Assembly (NCBI RefSeq): GCF_030182585.1
Contig: NZ_JARXOW010000001.1
Span: 2,294,001-2,358,000 of the forward strand
From: Pedobacter faecalis
GTDB taxonomy: Bacteria; Bacteroidota; Bacteroidia; Sphingobacteriales; Sphingobacteriaceae
DNA: 64,000 nucleotides
Direction of reading: 5' to 3'
The translations under genes and the position numbers were made by a program. Of the stretch, positions 41,632 through 50,403 are shown in pieces (position 1 is the stretch's first letter; every line of letters begins with the position of its first letter). A model generated the notes under the pieces. That model was not told the origin of the DNA. It did no database searches and saw only the letters and a program-made list of their open reading frames with translations.

Positions 41632-42105
41632 TTAACCCCTTTTGTTCAGGAAAAATTGCTTCATCAATGCAGCACACTCATCTGCAAGCACCCCGCCCTT
41701 CAGGAGTGTCTTAGGATGCAGCAGCTTATCGCCTTTAGAAGTAAAACCGCATTTAGGCTCAGAAGCGCCGTACACCACCCGGCTGATCTGTGTCCAGTAA
41801 CTTGCTCCCGCACACATCACACAAGGCTCTACGGTTACATAGAGTGTACAGTCACGCAAATACTTTCCGCCAATGGTTTGCGAGGCTGCAGTAAAAGCCT
41901 GCATCTCGGCATGAGCAGTGACATCATTAAGCTGTTCGGTCAGGTTGTAGCCCCGCCCCACGATCCTGTTCTTGCATACCACAATTGCGCCGATAGGGAT
42001 CTCTTCTGCCTCGTAAGCCTTTTTCGCTTCCTGCAAGGCCAGCCGCATATAATGTTCGTCTTCCGCTTCGGGCTGTGTTTCTCCTGAAAAATTGTAAAAT
42101 GTCAT
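41632..42105 (-). CDS. tadA: tRNA-specific adenosine deaminase (nucleoside deaminase)
   Basis: This zinc deaminase converts A34 to inosine in tRNA-Arg. The 157 residues have the HAEMQAF motif (zinc His, catalytic Glu) and PCVMCAGA (zinc cysteines). A guanine deaminase-type nucleoside deaminase is an alternative within the family. A TATCTTTG box ends 5 nt before the start codon, so the transcript may be leaderless. Confidence 0.9.
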   Translation of the reverse strand: MTFYNFSGETQPEAEDEHYMRLALQEAKKAYEAEEIPIGAIVVCKNRIVGRGYNLTEQLNDVTAHAEMQAFTAASQTIGGKYLRDCTLYVTVEPCVMCAGASYWTQISRVVYGASEPKCGFTSKGDKLLHPKTLLKGGVLADECAALMKQFFLNKRG

Positions 42106-42110
42106 TGGCC

Positions 42111-42118
42111 CAAAGATA
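42111..42118 (-). promoter_or_regulatory. -7 box TATCTTTG abutting the tadA start
   Basis: On the minus strand TATCTTTG ends at 42111 and the tadA ATG begins at 42105, leaving almost no room for a leader. Confidence 0.45.
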
Positions 42119-42174
42119 CGATATTCTGCTTAGCCAGACCGGAAGAAGAATGCTACATGGTGTCCACCAAATCT

Positions 42175-42249
42175 GGGATTAATCTGGGTTTTGTTCGGGA
42201 ATAGTCCACAAAAGGTACCCTTTTTGCGAACAAACCCCCAATTAATCCC
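42175..42249. repeat. 75-bp nested inverted repeat between tadA and rlmI
   Basis: GGGATTAAT (42175-42183) pairs with ATTAATCCC (42241-42249), GGGTTTTGTTCG (42186-42197) with CGAACAAACCC (42227-42237, one bulge), and an inner AAAAGG/CCTTTT hairpin sits at 42210-42224. A second small palindrome, TGGTGTCCACCA, lies just before (42159-42170). The element is between divergent genes, so it is not a terminator. It resembles a palindromic interspersed repeat or MITE (inference); it encodes nothing. Confidence 0.55.
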
Positions 42250-42371
42250 GAAGAAATGCTGGATCAGGCCATGCCCTCTACTGCTGATGGCGGCCGATAA
42301 ATATCGTAAGAGGTGGCGACATTTGCCGGATTATACTATCCCCGAAATTCTCCCATACGCCATTTTTAGAC

Positions 42372-42379
42372 TATTTTTG
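42372..42379 (+). promoter_or_regulatory. -7 box TATTTTTG for rlmI
   Basis: TATTTTTG fits TAnnTTTG and ends 4 nt before the ATG at 42384, again suggesting a very short or absent leader. Confidence 0.45.
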
Positions 42380-42383
42380 TGGC

Positions 42384-43568
42384 ATGACTGACGTGATACT
42401 AAAGAAAGGCAAAGAAAAGGCGGCATTGCTGCGTCATCCCTGGATATTTTCCGGCGCGCTCGAGCGGTTAAAAGGGAAACCGGAGAACGGTGAGGTTGTA
42501 ACGGTAAGGTCGGCAGCGAACGAGTTTCTTGCCTATGCATATTACAATGATCAGTCGCGCGTTGCGCTCCGACTGCTGGAATGGAAAGAAGACGCGGTGA
42601 TAGATAAAGCCTGGTATTCCGACAAACTAAGCAAGGCAATTGCTGCCCGCAAGCCCTTGCTGGATGAAAATACGGATACATGCAGACTGGTATTCAGTGA
42701 GGCCGACTTCCTGCCGGGCCTGATTGTCGACAAGTACGCTGATTTCCTGTCGGTACAGATCCTGAGTGCTGGAATTGAGCTGGTTAAACACGACCTGATC
42801 GATATTCTTGTTGAACTGCTTCAGCCCAGAGGCGTATTTGATAAGAGCGATGCCGGTGCCCGCAAACACGAGAACCTGGCGGCTGATCAGGGTCTGCTTT
42901 GGGGTGAACACCCGCCTGAGTTTCTTGAGGTAAAAGAGAACGGTATTAAATACCATATCAATATTGCCGGGGGACAAAAATCCGGCTTCTATTGCGATCA
43001 GCGTGATAACCGGGCGATCCTTGCGGCACACGCAAAGGGTAAAAGGGTTTTGGATTGCTTTTCTTACAGCGGCGGTTTTTCACTTAATTGTATTAAACAA
43101 GGTGCTGCCGAGGTTACGAGTGTCGACAGCTCGGCATTAGCCATCGAAACGTTACAGCATAATATCAGCTTGAATGGTTTTGATAAGGAGCATCAAAGGA
43201 GCATCCAAGCGGATGTTAACAAACAACTCAGGGCTTTTAAAGACGAAGGCAGAAAATTTGACGTGCTGGTACTCGATCCGCCCAAGTATGCCCCCTCACG
43301 GTCGGCGCTCGACCGGGCTGCACGGGCTTATAAGGATCTGAACCGGTTGGGCATGCTTATCCTGGAGCCGGGGGGCTTGCTGGCCACGTTTTCCTGCTCT
43401 GGTGCTGTGGATATCGAGACTTTCAAACAGATCATTGCCTGGGCCGCGCTTGATGCCGGCCGGGAGGTACAGATCATCGGACAATTTTCTCAGCCGGAAG
43501 ACCACCCGGTGCGGGCTTCATTTGCAGAGGGGGAGTATCTGAAGGGCTTGCTGCTCCGCGTTTTATAG
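42384..43568 (+). CDS. rlmI: RlmI-like 23S rRNA (cytosine-5)-methyltransferase
   Basis: A class I SAM methyltransferase of 394 residues. An N-terminal PUA domain (HPWIFSGALERLKGKPENGEVV) precedes the RlmI-like region and the Rossmann fold with KSGFYCDQRDNRA, VLDCFSYSGGFSL and VLDPPKYAPS. E. coli RlmI makes m5C1962 in 23S rRNA; exact site specificity here is inferred. Confidence 0.9.
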   Translation: MTDVILKKGKEKAALLRHPWIFSGALERLKGKPENGEVVTVRSAANEFLAYAYYNDQSRVALRLLEWKEDAVIDKAWYSDKLSKAIAARKPLLDENTDTCRLVFSEADFLPGLIVDKYADFLSVQILSAGIELVKHDLIDILVELLQPRGVFDKSDAGARKHENLAADQGLLWGEHPPEFLEVKENGIKYHINIAGGQKSGFYCDQRDNRAILAAHAKGKRVLDCFSYSGGFSLNCIKQGAAEVTSVDSSALAIETLQHNISLNGFDKEHQRSIQADVNKQLRAFKDEGRKFDVLVLDPPKYAPSRSALDRAARAYKDLNRLGMLILEPGGLLATFSCSGAVDIETFKQIIAWAALDAGREVQIIGQFSQPEDHPVRASFAEGEYLKGLLLRVL

Positions 43569-43592
43569 CGGATCTGATGCTGTGTGACAGAG

Positions 43593-43832
43593 CTACTCGT
43601 CGGGAAGCCTGTTGTACTCGCCTTTAAGCGCATAATAGCCAAAAACAACCAGTCCGGCGCTGATCGGGATGAATATACAAAGGATAATTCCCCATTGAAG
43701 TGCCGTGTTGGTTCTGGCCACACCATCCGGGGCCAGCCCGGTTTTCTCAATAGCCTGAGCAAACAGGAAAATGATCGATGCTGGTCCGAGCAGGATCCAG
43801 AATATGCCTAATGCCTTTTTTAATGCGTTCAT
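43593..43832 (-). CDS. Small two-helix membrane protein (DUF6814-like)
   Basis: A 79-residue protein with two hydrophobic segments (about ALGIFWILLGPASIIFLF and LQWGIILCIFIPISAGLVVF) joined by a polar loop. I chose ATG 43832; a TTG three codons upstream is also open. It follows the MHS transporter gene directly on the same strand and is probably its small partner. I believe Bacteroidota have a DUF6814 family of this form next to such transporters, though I could not verify the match. Confidence 0.7.
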   Translation of the reverse strand: MNALKKALGIFWILLGPASIIFLFAQAIEKTGLAPDGVARTNTALQWGIILCIFIPISAGLVVFGYYALKGEYNRLPDE

Positions 43833-43841
43833 ATGGCTCAA

Positions 43842-45371
43842 TTAATGATCGGCTTCGCCGTGATCGGGTTTACGATTGGACAGATAGACGGCGCCTATAA
43901 CAAAACTTAAAGCGGCTATGCCTATAGGATACCACAAGCCTGATAGCGGCGTGGAACCAGGGAAACTAGCGATTAAGGTAGCAACGAAGGGCACCAGTCC
44001 GCCAAACACCCCGTTGCCTATATGATAAGGAAGCGACATGGAGGTGTATCGGATCTTTGTGGGGAAGAGTTCTACGAGGAATGCTGCAATTGGGCCGTAA
44101 ACCATAGTGACCAGCAGGATCTGGAAAAACACAAGTGCAACGAACTTCCAAAAGACGGGGGAAGATAATTTTTTGTCTTTGTATACCGGCTCTGCGGTGC
44201 TCATCCAGTTGTCCGGCTTCTTGGTGATCAGCTGTTCTTTCGTAAAGGCCGTACCATCATGCAGCTCATAATGCGTTTGAATCAAGGTAAGGCTATCGCC
44301 TGTCTTCACATCCAGCGATTTGGTAACAGCGCCTTCGAGCCGACTACGCACTTCTGTTTGCGGAATGTTACTGAAGTCCGTATCGTTAAGGAAGATCTGG
44401 TATATGGGCCTGTATAACACGACGCCCAGGAGCATGCCAGCCAGCATAATCCATTTCCGCCCTACCCTGTCGCTCCATGACCCGAAGACAATAAAAAATG
44501 GCGTCGCAAAGGCGATGGCCCAAAGCAGGATATAACGGGAGTCGTTGAAATCGAGTTTGCAGGTATTCTCCAGAAAGGACTGGGCGTAAAACTGCCCGGT
44601 ATACCAGATCACACCTTGTCCCATCGTAGCGCCAAACAAAGCCAGCAGAACCATCTTGAAATTGGCTTTGTTCCTGAAGCTCTCCTTAAGCGGATTTTTG
44701 GACACCTTGCCTTCGGTCTTGAGTTTGGTGAACATGGGTGACTCGTGCATCTTCATCCGGATATAGATGGAAACACCGACAAGCAGGATGGAGAGCAGGA
44801 AAGGCACACGCCAGCCCCAGTCGGAAAACGCTTCTGCACCCAGCAGGTTTTTGGTAAACACGATGACACCCAGCGAGAGAAAGAGTCCACCCGTCGCCGT
44901 GGTCTGTATCCAGCTGGTGAAGAAGCCCCTTTTATTAGCGGGCGCGTGTTCGGCAACATAAGTAGCCGCACCTCCGTATTCTCCTCCAAGGGCAAGCCCC
45001 TGCACCAGTCGGAGTATGAGAACGAGTATAGGAGCCGCATATCCAATGCTGGAATACGATGGGATAAGACCGATGAGGAAGGTCGACCCACCCATGAGGA
45101 CCAGCGTAAGGAGAAAAGTATACTTACGCCCGATCAGATCGCCCAGGCGACCAAACACAAGCGCTCCAAAGGGCCTGACTATAAATCCAGCGGCAAAGAT
45201 CGCCAGGGTGTTGATCAGCGCCGAGGCACCCGCATCAGCAGGGAATAATTGCGTGCCTATGATGGTGGCCAGACTTCCGAAAATATAGAAGTCGTACCAT
45301 TCAATGAGGGTTCCAAGTGAAGAGGCCCCGATAACTTTAAAAATATTGTTCTGTTTGCTTTCGCCGTTCAT
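43842..45371 (-). CDS. MFS transporter, metabolite:H+ symporter (MHS) type
   Basis: A 509-residue 12-helix permease with the MHS signature: the GTLIEWYDFYIFG first helix and the FGRLGDLIGRKYTFLLTL loop between helices 2 and 3, plus RLVQGLALGGEYGGAA. ATG 45371 is chosen because the family begins just before the EWYDF helix. An unusual hydrophilic insertion of about 95 residues (about 310-405) lies between helices 8 and 9. The substrate is probably a dicarboxylate, betaine or proline-like compound, not decidable from sequence. Confidence 0.88.
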   Translation of the reverse strand: MNGESKQNNIFKVIGASSLGTLIEWYDFYIFGSLATIIGTQLFPADAGASALINTLAIFAAGFIVRPFGALVFGRLGDLIGRKYTFLLTLVLMGGSTFLIGLIPSYSSIGYAAPILVLILRLVQGLALGGEYGGAATYVAEHAPANKRGFFTSWIQTTATGGLFLSLGVIVFTKNLLGAEAFSDWGWRVPFLLSILLVGVSIYIRMKMHESPMFTKLKTEGKVSKNPLKESFRNKANFKMVLLALFGATMGQGVIWYTGQFYAQSFLENTCKLDFNDSRYILLWAIAFATPFFIVFGSWSDRVGRKWIMLAGMLLGVVLYRPIYQIFLNDTDFSNIPQTEVRSRLEGAVTKSLDVKTGDSLTLIQTHYELHDGTAFTKEQLITKKPDNWMSTAEPVYKDKKLSSPVFWKFVALVFFQILLVTMVYGPIAAFLVELFPTKIRYTSMSLPYHIGNGVFGGLVPFVATLIASFPGSTPLSGLWYPIGIAALSFVIGAVYLSNRKPDHGEADH

Positions 45372-45467
45372 TTGGTTAAAATTGGTTAGCAGGCTGGGGC
45401 AACCGGGTTGCCGCAAACCTAAAGCTACAATTTATTCCGAATTTAAGGCAGGTGGCCGACGGATAAT

Positions 45468-46523
45468 TTATTGTTCTTCGCGGAAGTAAACCTTGTAGTA
45501 GTTCATGGACTTATCATCGTCAAAGCCCTTTTCGATAAGCTCTTTGTCGCCATGAATATAAATGTGGAAGTTTTTGTCAAGTTTAAGTACACTCTTGTAT
45601 ACCCGCGCCTGCTTTTTCACAGCCGCGCCCGAGATATCAAAACTGTCGGGAATGGCTGTATCGAATTCTTCTTCGTAGCTCTTTTTATAACTTTTGAAAG
45701 ATTCGATCCCTTCGGCATTACCGATCACTTCATTGGAGAACTCATCCAAATCAAAACTCTCCTTTTCTTTGAAGTATTTCATCGACTTATTGAGCAGGTC
45801 GATCTTGTCGGCCTTGGAGATCTCAAACTCTTCATCGAGCTTTTCGGTAACAAAGCTCTTATAAACGCCCAGTACGCTGTTGGTCTGGTTGAAATTGTCG
45901 TTACGAACCCGAAGCTTTAGAAATTCATCTTTCCAGTACACGGCTTCGCTGCTACGGTTGGTCTGGTCGATGACGGCAACGCGATAACCTTCTTCCTTAT
46001 CGGTATTGAAAATAAGGCAGCCTTTGTCGAGCTTACTGATGTTGATAGCATCCTGTTCATAGCTTAGCCCGAAGCCACTGTTTTCCGGGTACACCTTAAG
46101 GTAGGTTTCCTTGGTCTCAGATTTAAATATCCCGATGGCATCATGAAGCCCGCCTTCTATTTGAACGTTTTCAAAATAGGCGACATAAAGTTCTCCCGAC
46201 TTGATCTTGGGGTGGCCCGATACCTCGTACAGGTGTTTGGCTATTTCCTGACTGTGGCTGTGGAATTGCTGCCCGTCTTCAAATATGCTTGCGACGAAGT
46301 GGTAGACCTCGTTCAGGTTCAGATCGGCGTTCGGATGGTAGAACCTGTAAATCTCATTGACCTTTTCGAACTGCCCAAGGAAGTATTGCTGCAACAGGTT
46401 GCTTAGCAAATTGTCTGAAATTGAAACGGATTGCTCCGACAAAACGTAAAACTCGTCCTGCGATTTATTTCCTATCCGGTGTATAGACAGTTCGGATAAG
46501 GAGGCCTCAAAAAATGAAATCAT
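45468..46523 (-). CDS. Nucleoid-associated protein (NdpA/YejK, 37-kDa family)
   Basis: A 351-residue protein of the 37-kDa nucleoid-associated family. The N-terminal stretch ELSIHRIGNKSQDE, and later KSGELYVAYFENVQ and FLKLRVRNDNFNQT, fit the family; no HTH or catalytic motif is seen. E. coli YejK associates with the nucleoid, but the molecular role is unclear. It overlaps terC by one base (TAATG) and is co-transcribed with it. Confidence 0.82.
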   Translation of the reverse strand: MISFFEASLSELSIHRIGNKSQDEFYVLSEQSVSISDNLLSNLLQQYFLGQFEKVNEIYRFYHPNADLNLNEVYHFVASIFEDGQQFHSHSQEIAKHLYEVSGHPKIKSGELYVAYFENVQIEGGLHDAIGIFKSETKETYLKVYPENSGFGLSYEQDAINISKLDKGCLIFNTDKEEGYRVAVIDQTNRSSEAVYWKDEFLKLRVRNDNFNQTNSVLGVYKSFVTEKLDEEFEISKADKIDLLNKSMKYFKEKESFDLDEFSNEVIGNAEGIESFKSYKKSYEEEFDTAIPDSFDISGAAVKKQARVYKSVLKLDKNFHIYIHGDKELIEKGFDDDKSMNYYKVYFREEQ

Positions 46524-47323
46524 TACTGTGCCTGCTCCTTAACATCGCCCTCATTTGGCATATTACGTAATGTTACAGGTCGCTCCGCATTTTTCTTCAT
46601 CTTCAGGTTAAGCATCTCTACAAGTACAGAGAATGCCATGGCAAAATAAATGTAGCCTTTTGGAATATGCTGATCCAGGCCCTCTGCAAGTAAAGATACC
46701 CCTATAAGAAGAAGGAACGACAGGGCAAGCATTTTGACGGTGGGATGCTTATTTACGAAAGTACTGATAGCGCCAGCGGATACCATCATGATCACGACGG
46801 CAATGACAACTGCGGCGATCATGATCTCCACGTGGTCGGCCATACCTACAGCGGTAATCACCGAGTCGAGCGAGAACACGATATCCAGAATAAGGATCTG
46901 AGCGATGACACCGGCAAAACTGTGCACTTTACCCTTGACTTCTTTTTCTTCTTCGCTTTCCAGCTTGTCATGGATCTCATGGGTACTCTTATAGATCAGG
47001 AAGAGCCCACCCAGGATCAGGATCAGGTCGCGCCCCGAAATGGAGAGTTTTTGCAGCCACTCTGTACTGCTTACCCCAATCAGGCTGCCAAGGTTGAATA
47101 TCTCTGCGGTAAGGGTCATAACCCAGCTCAACGATAGCAACAGGAGCACACGGGTGATCATGGCCAGCGCCAGTCCTACCTGTCTGCCCTTCTTTTGCTG
47201 GTGGACAGGCAGCTTGCCGGATAAGATGGAAATAAAAATGATGTTGTCTATGCCGAGAACGATCTCCAGTACCGTCAGCGTTAATAATGATATCCAGGCC
47301 TCGGGGCTGCTCAAAAATTCCAT
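46523..47323 (-). CDS. TerC family integral membrane protein
   Basis: A 266-residue membrane protein with about seven to eight hydrophobic helices and the TerC motifs EIVLGIDNIIFI near residue 22 and LDIVFSLDSVITAVG near 150, each with acidic residues inside membrane helices. Family members are linked to tellurite resistance and to manganese export or metalation of exported proteins. It heads a two-gene operon with the nucleoid protein. Confidence 0.9.
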   Translation of the reverse strand: MEFLSSPEAWISLLTLTVLEIVLGIDNIIFISILSGKLPVHQQKKGRQVGLALAMITRVLLLLSLSWVMTLTAEIFNLGSLIGVSSTEWLQKLSISGRDLILILGGLFLIYKSTHEIHDKLESEEEKEVKGKVHSFAGVIAQILILDIVFSLDSVITAVGMADHVEIMIAAVVIAVVIMMVSAGAISTFVNKHPTVKMLALSFLLLIGVSLLAEGLDQHIPKGYIYFAMAFSVLVEMLNLKMKKNAERPVTLRNMPNEGDVKEQAQ

Positions 47324-47479
47324 ATTCTTTTAAATATTAGGCTAAGATAGAAAAAGCCCGTCGAAAGTATGAACAAGATTTGGCGGTTTTGGTTTTGCTC
47401 CAGAGAAGTTTCTGCGGCGCCCGCTCGATTAATTATTCAGTTAAATGTTCCAGACGGCAAATATGTAGTTCAAAATCAA

Positions 47480-47487
47480 TATTTTTG
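47480..47487 (+). promoter_or_regulatory. -7 box TATTTTTG for aspS
   Basis: TATTTTTG fits TAnnTTTG, 21 nt before the aspS ATG at 47509. It also supports rejecting upstream in-frame starts. Confidence 0.5.
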
Positions 47488-47508
47488 CCGCTTCAATACA
47501 CTAAAAAC

Positions 47509-49254
47509 ATGCTTAGAACGACAACTTGCGGTGCTTTAAACCTTGAGAATCTGGGTCAAGAAGTGATTCTGTGCGGCTGGGTGCAAAAATCCAGGGACTT
47601 GGGCGGAATGACCTTTATCGATATTCGCGACCGGTATGGGATTACCCAGCTGGTGTTCAATATGGACGACAACCGTGAACTGTGTGAAGCGGCCCGGAAC
47701 CTTGGCCGTGAATTCGTGATAAAAGTGACCGGTACTGTTGTTGAGCGTTCTAATAAGAACCTGAAGATACCTACCGGCGAAATCGAGATCAAAGTTTCGG
47801 CGCTGGAAATTCTGAATGCCGCTAAACTTCCGCCTTTCATGATTGATGATGAAACAGATGGCGGTGATGACCTGAGAATGAAATACCGCTACCTGGACCT
47901 GAGAAGGAACCCGGTAAGAAATAATATGGTATTGCGTCACAGAATGGCGCAATCTGTACGTCGTTATCTGGACGGCCTGGACTTTATAGAGGTGGAAACC
48001 CCGGTTCTGATTAAATCGACACCGGAAGGCGCACGTGACTTTGTGGTGCCAAGCCGCATGAATGCCGGTGAATTCTATGCCTTGCCGCAATCGCCGCAAA
48101 CATTTAAGCAATTGCTGATGGTTTCTGGTTTCGACCGTTATTTTCAGATTGTGAAGTGCTTCAGGGATGAGGACTTACGTGCAGACAGGCAGCCGGAATT
48201 TACGCAGATCGATTGTGAAATGTCTTTTATTGAGCAGGAGGATATTCTGAACACATTTGAAGGCCTCATCCGGACGCTATTTAAGGAAATTAAAGGCATT
48301 GATTTGCCGGAAGTGCCACGTATGCAGTACTCGGATGCGATGAGATTGTACGGATCTGACAAGCCAGACACGCGTTTCGACATGAAGTTCGTTGAGCTTA
48401 CTGAACTTGTTAAAGGCAAAGATTTCCCTGTATTTGAGCAGGCTGAACTTGTGATCGGAATCAACGCCAAAGGGTGCGCCTCTTATACCCGTAAACAATT
48501 GGACGAGCTGACTGATTTCATCAAACGTCCGCAGATCGGTGGTACTGGTCTGATTTATATGCGCCATAATGAAGATGGTTCCCTGAAGTCTTCGGTGGAT
48601 AAGTTTTATGACGAGACTGAGCTTAAAAAATGGTCGGAAGCCATGAATACGGAGGCGGGCGACCTGGTGCTGATCATGGCAGGCATCAAAGACAAGGTCC
48701 GTAAGCAGCTTAGCGAACTGCGGCTTGAAATGGGCAGCCGGCTTGGACTACGCGATAAAAATGCGTTCAGCGCGTTGTGGGTGCTTGACTTTCCTTTACT
48801 GGAGTGGGACGAAGAGACCGAACGTTATCATGCCATGCACCACCCCTTTACGTCACCAAAACCCGAAGATATCCCTCTGCTTGATACGCAGCCAGGAGAG
48901 GTAAGGGCGAATGCGTACGACATGGTGCTGAATGGCACGGAGATCGGGGGCGGATCTATCCGGATTCACGATCGTGGGTTACAGGCACTGATGTTTAAAC
49001 ATTTGGGCTTTAGCCCGGAAGAGGCACAAAAGCAATTTGGCTTTCTGATGGATGCATTTGAATATGGCGCGCCGCCACACGGGGGTATTGCATTTGGATT
49101 TGACCGGTTGTGTTCGCTCTTTGCGGGACTGGACACGATCAGGGATGTGATCGCCTTTCCGAAAAACAATTCAGGAAGAGATGTGATGATAGACAGCCCT
49201 TCGGCTATAGACGAAAAACAACTGACCGAATTAAAGATAAGAACAGCTTTATAA
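47509..49254 (+). CDS. aspS: Aspartate--tRNA ligase
   Basis: A class II aminoacyl-tRNA synthetase of 581 residues. I chose ATG 47509 ([10 protein letters not shown]): upstream open frame lies before the promoter. The N-terminal OB anticodon-binding domain shows [26 protein letters not shown]. The catalytic core has [13 protein letters not shown] (motif 1), [18 protein letters not shown] (motif 2) and the C-terminal [12 protein letters not shown] (motif 3), with the bacterial GAD insertion between. AspRS recognises G34, U35, C36, C38 and G73, features that the odd tRNA-like pair at 4443-4752 carries. Confidence 0.95.
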   Translation: MLRTTTCGALNLENLGQEVILCGWVQKSRDLGGMTFIDIRDRYGITQLVFNMDDNRELCEAARNLGREFVIKVTGTVVERSNKNLKIPTGEIEIKVSALEILNAAKLPPFMIDDETDGGDDLRMKYRYLDLRRNPVRNNMVLRHRMAQSVRRYLDGLDFIEVETPVLIKSTPEGARDFVVPSRMNAGEFYALPQSPQTFKQLLMVSGFDRYFQIVKCFRDEDLRADRQPEFTQIDCEMSFIEQEDILNTFEGLIRTLFKEIKGIDLPEVPRMQYSDAMRLYGSDKPDTRFDMKFVELTELVKGKDFPVFEQAELVIGINAKGCASYTRKQLDELTDFIKRPQIGGTGLIYMRHNEDGSLKSSVDKFYDETELKKWSEAMNTEAGDLVLIMAGIKDKVRKQLSELRLEMGSRLGLRDKNAFSALWVLDFPLLEWDEETERYHAMHHPFTSPKPEDIPLLDTQPGEVRANAYDMVLNGTEIGGGSIRIHDRGLQALMFKHLGFSPEEAQKQFGFLMDAFEYGAPPHGGIAFGFDRLCSLFAGLDTIRDVIAFPKNNSGRDVMIDSPSAIDEKQLTELKIRTAL

Positions 49255-49263
49255 GCTGTTCTT
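49239..49263. terminator. Hairpin at the aspS/unknown-gene junction
   Basis: AAGAACAGCTT-TAT-AAGCTGTTCTT, an 11-bp perfect stem spanning the aspS stop and reaching the end of the convergent gene. T-runs are poor, so it may be a bidirectional 3'-end structure rather than a classic terminator. Confidence 0.55.
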
Positions 49264-49726
49264 AATAGGTTTCGCTATCCGGCGGGATGCCATAATCTAC
49301 GTAGGCAACCTCTGGCTTAGCTGCTTTTTTCTTCTTGCCGGTGAACCACGACTTAACCGTAGCAAAAGCATTAGCTATATTTTCTGCGTCCAGCGTTTTT
49401 CCGATCTTTCCCGAGGCAAGGCCCACCACCGCCTTGGTGATGATTCCAGAACCTTTAAACAGGGTATTGTTCATCACAAACGGCAGGATCAGCGACATGA
49501 TACTACTGCTGATGTGCAGTTCCTCGTCTGCTTTAAGGAGATTTGAAGGATTCAGATGCCGTTTAAATAAATATGCAGGGGTAAACTGCTTGAGGTACGC
49601 TTTGCCATCGGCAACGATCGCCTCAGCCTGCATGTCGTTCTGCATCTTCAGGCTACTCAGCCTCGCTTGAAGGTCGTCCAGGTTCCGGATATTATATTTT
49701 CTTTTCATCGTTTCCATCATCTTCAT
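49262..49726 (-). CDS. Protein of unknown function, last gene of a two-component/YtxH operon
   Basis: A 154-residue protein, mostly helical, with an amphipathic or hydrophobic stretch (SSIMSLILPFVMNNTLF, about 73-90) and a basic GKKKKAAKPE near the C-terminus. No family recognised. It overlaps the upstream holin-like gene; a later ATG at 49708 (MKRKYN) would shorten the overlap to 17 bp. Its position suggests a membrane- or envelope-linked role shared with its neighbours (inference). Confidence 0.65.
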   Translation of the reverse strand: MKMMETMKRKYNIRNLDDLQARLSSLKMQNDMQAEAIVADGKAYLKQFTPAYLFKRHLNPSNLLKADEELHISSSIMSLILPFVMNNTLFKGSGIITKAVVGLASGKIGKTLDAENIANAFATVKSWFTGKKKKAAKPEVAYVDYGIPPDSETY

Positions 49727-50084
49727 CCAGTTTAGTAAAATATCGCCTTACAGTAACGTTAATGATGCCTTTCTCGATGTATTTGTCTTTGGTGAAAAAG
49801 ACAATGAGTGCCAGAAGAAGATAAATCAGCGATACAGCACCAAAGCCGGCCGTAAAGCTGCCAAAAACATCAGACAGATATAAGGCCAGCGTAACTGAAC
49901 CGAAAAGGAACGCAAGAATGAAACATACCAGCACCACGGTGTTAGTGACGATATCTGCGAATATCTTGGCAACCTTTTTCACCATCATAAGGTGCATGTA
50001 TTCCAGCTTTGTCTCCAGGTAAACCTTTACATCTTCGTAAAGATCCTCAATACGCTTTTCTTTGATTTCTTCTTCCTGCATCAT
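49692..50084 (-). CDS. Phage-holin-family/DUF1469-like membrane protein
   Basis: A 130-residue protein with an N-terminal charged helix and two strong hydrophobic segments (about TNTVVLVCFILAFLFGSVTLALY and FGAVSLIYLLLALIVFF), the form of the Actinobacteria/Bacteroidota 'phage holin family' (DUF1469), which in most hosts is not phage-related. It sits 17 bp after the YtxH gene and is typically found with it. Confidence 0.78.
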   Translation of the reverse strand: MMQEEEIKEKRIEDLYEDVKVYLETKLEYMHLMMVKKVAKIFADIVTNTVVLVCFILAFLFGSVTLALYLSDVFGSFTAGFGAVSLIYLLLALIVFFTKDKYIEKGIINVTVRRYFTKLDEDDGNDEKKI

Positions 50085-50101
50085 ACGAAATTTAAGCGGT
50101 T

Positions 50102-50368
50102 TTAAGCATGTTCTAAATCGTCAGCATATTCTTCTTCGGTCTGCCCTAGCTTGCTCTTTACGGAACTTACGACCTTTTCTTTCAGGCTGGCCAGATTATT
50201 TATCTCATCGGCAGCACGGTCTTTAATGGTGTCGCCAAGGTCTTTGAGTGACTGGCCAAGTTTATCCCGGGTATCACTTCCTTTTTCAGGTGCGAACAGT
50301 AAGCCCAACGCTGCGCCCGCAGCTAAGCCTGCTAACAATGCTACCAACACTTTTGAATTATCATTCAT
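50102..50368 (-). CDS. YtxH domain-containing protein
   Basis: An 88-residue protein with an N-terminal glycine/alanine-rich membrane segment ending in the YtxH signature [18 protein letters not shown], followed by an amphipathic helix. YtxH proteins are often induced by general stress; molecular function is unknown. It lies between the AI-2E permease and the holin-like gene. Confidence 0.9.
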   Translation of the reverse strand: MNDNSKVLVALLAGLAAGAALGLLFAPEKGSDTRDKLGQSLKDLGDTIKDRAADEINNLASLKEKVVSSVKSKLGQTEEEYADDLEHA

Positions 50369-50403
50369 AACTTTAAAATTTATATGTTTTTGTTTTGAAA
50401 ATT

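Noticed and set aside
42191..42391. 66-aa plus-strand ORF before rlmI
   Set aside because: It starts inside the inverted repeat and its end overlaps the rlmI start; composition is not protein-like.
47380..47508. Upstream in-frame extension of aspS (43 residues)
   Set aside because: It precedes the TATTTTTG box at 47480-47487 and does not look like an AspRS N-terminus.
49692..50084. Holin-like gene as evidence of a prophage
   Set aside because: No other phage gene is present and the neighbours are YtxH and a two-component system, the usual chromosomal setting of this family.
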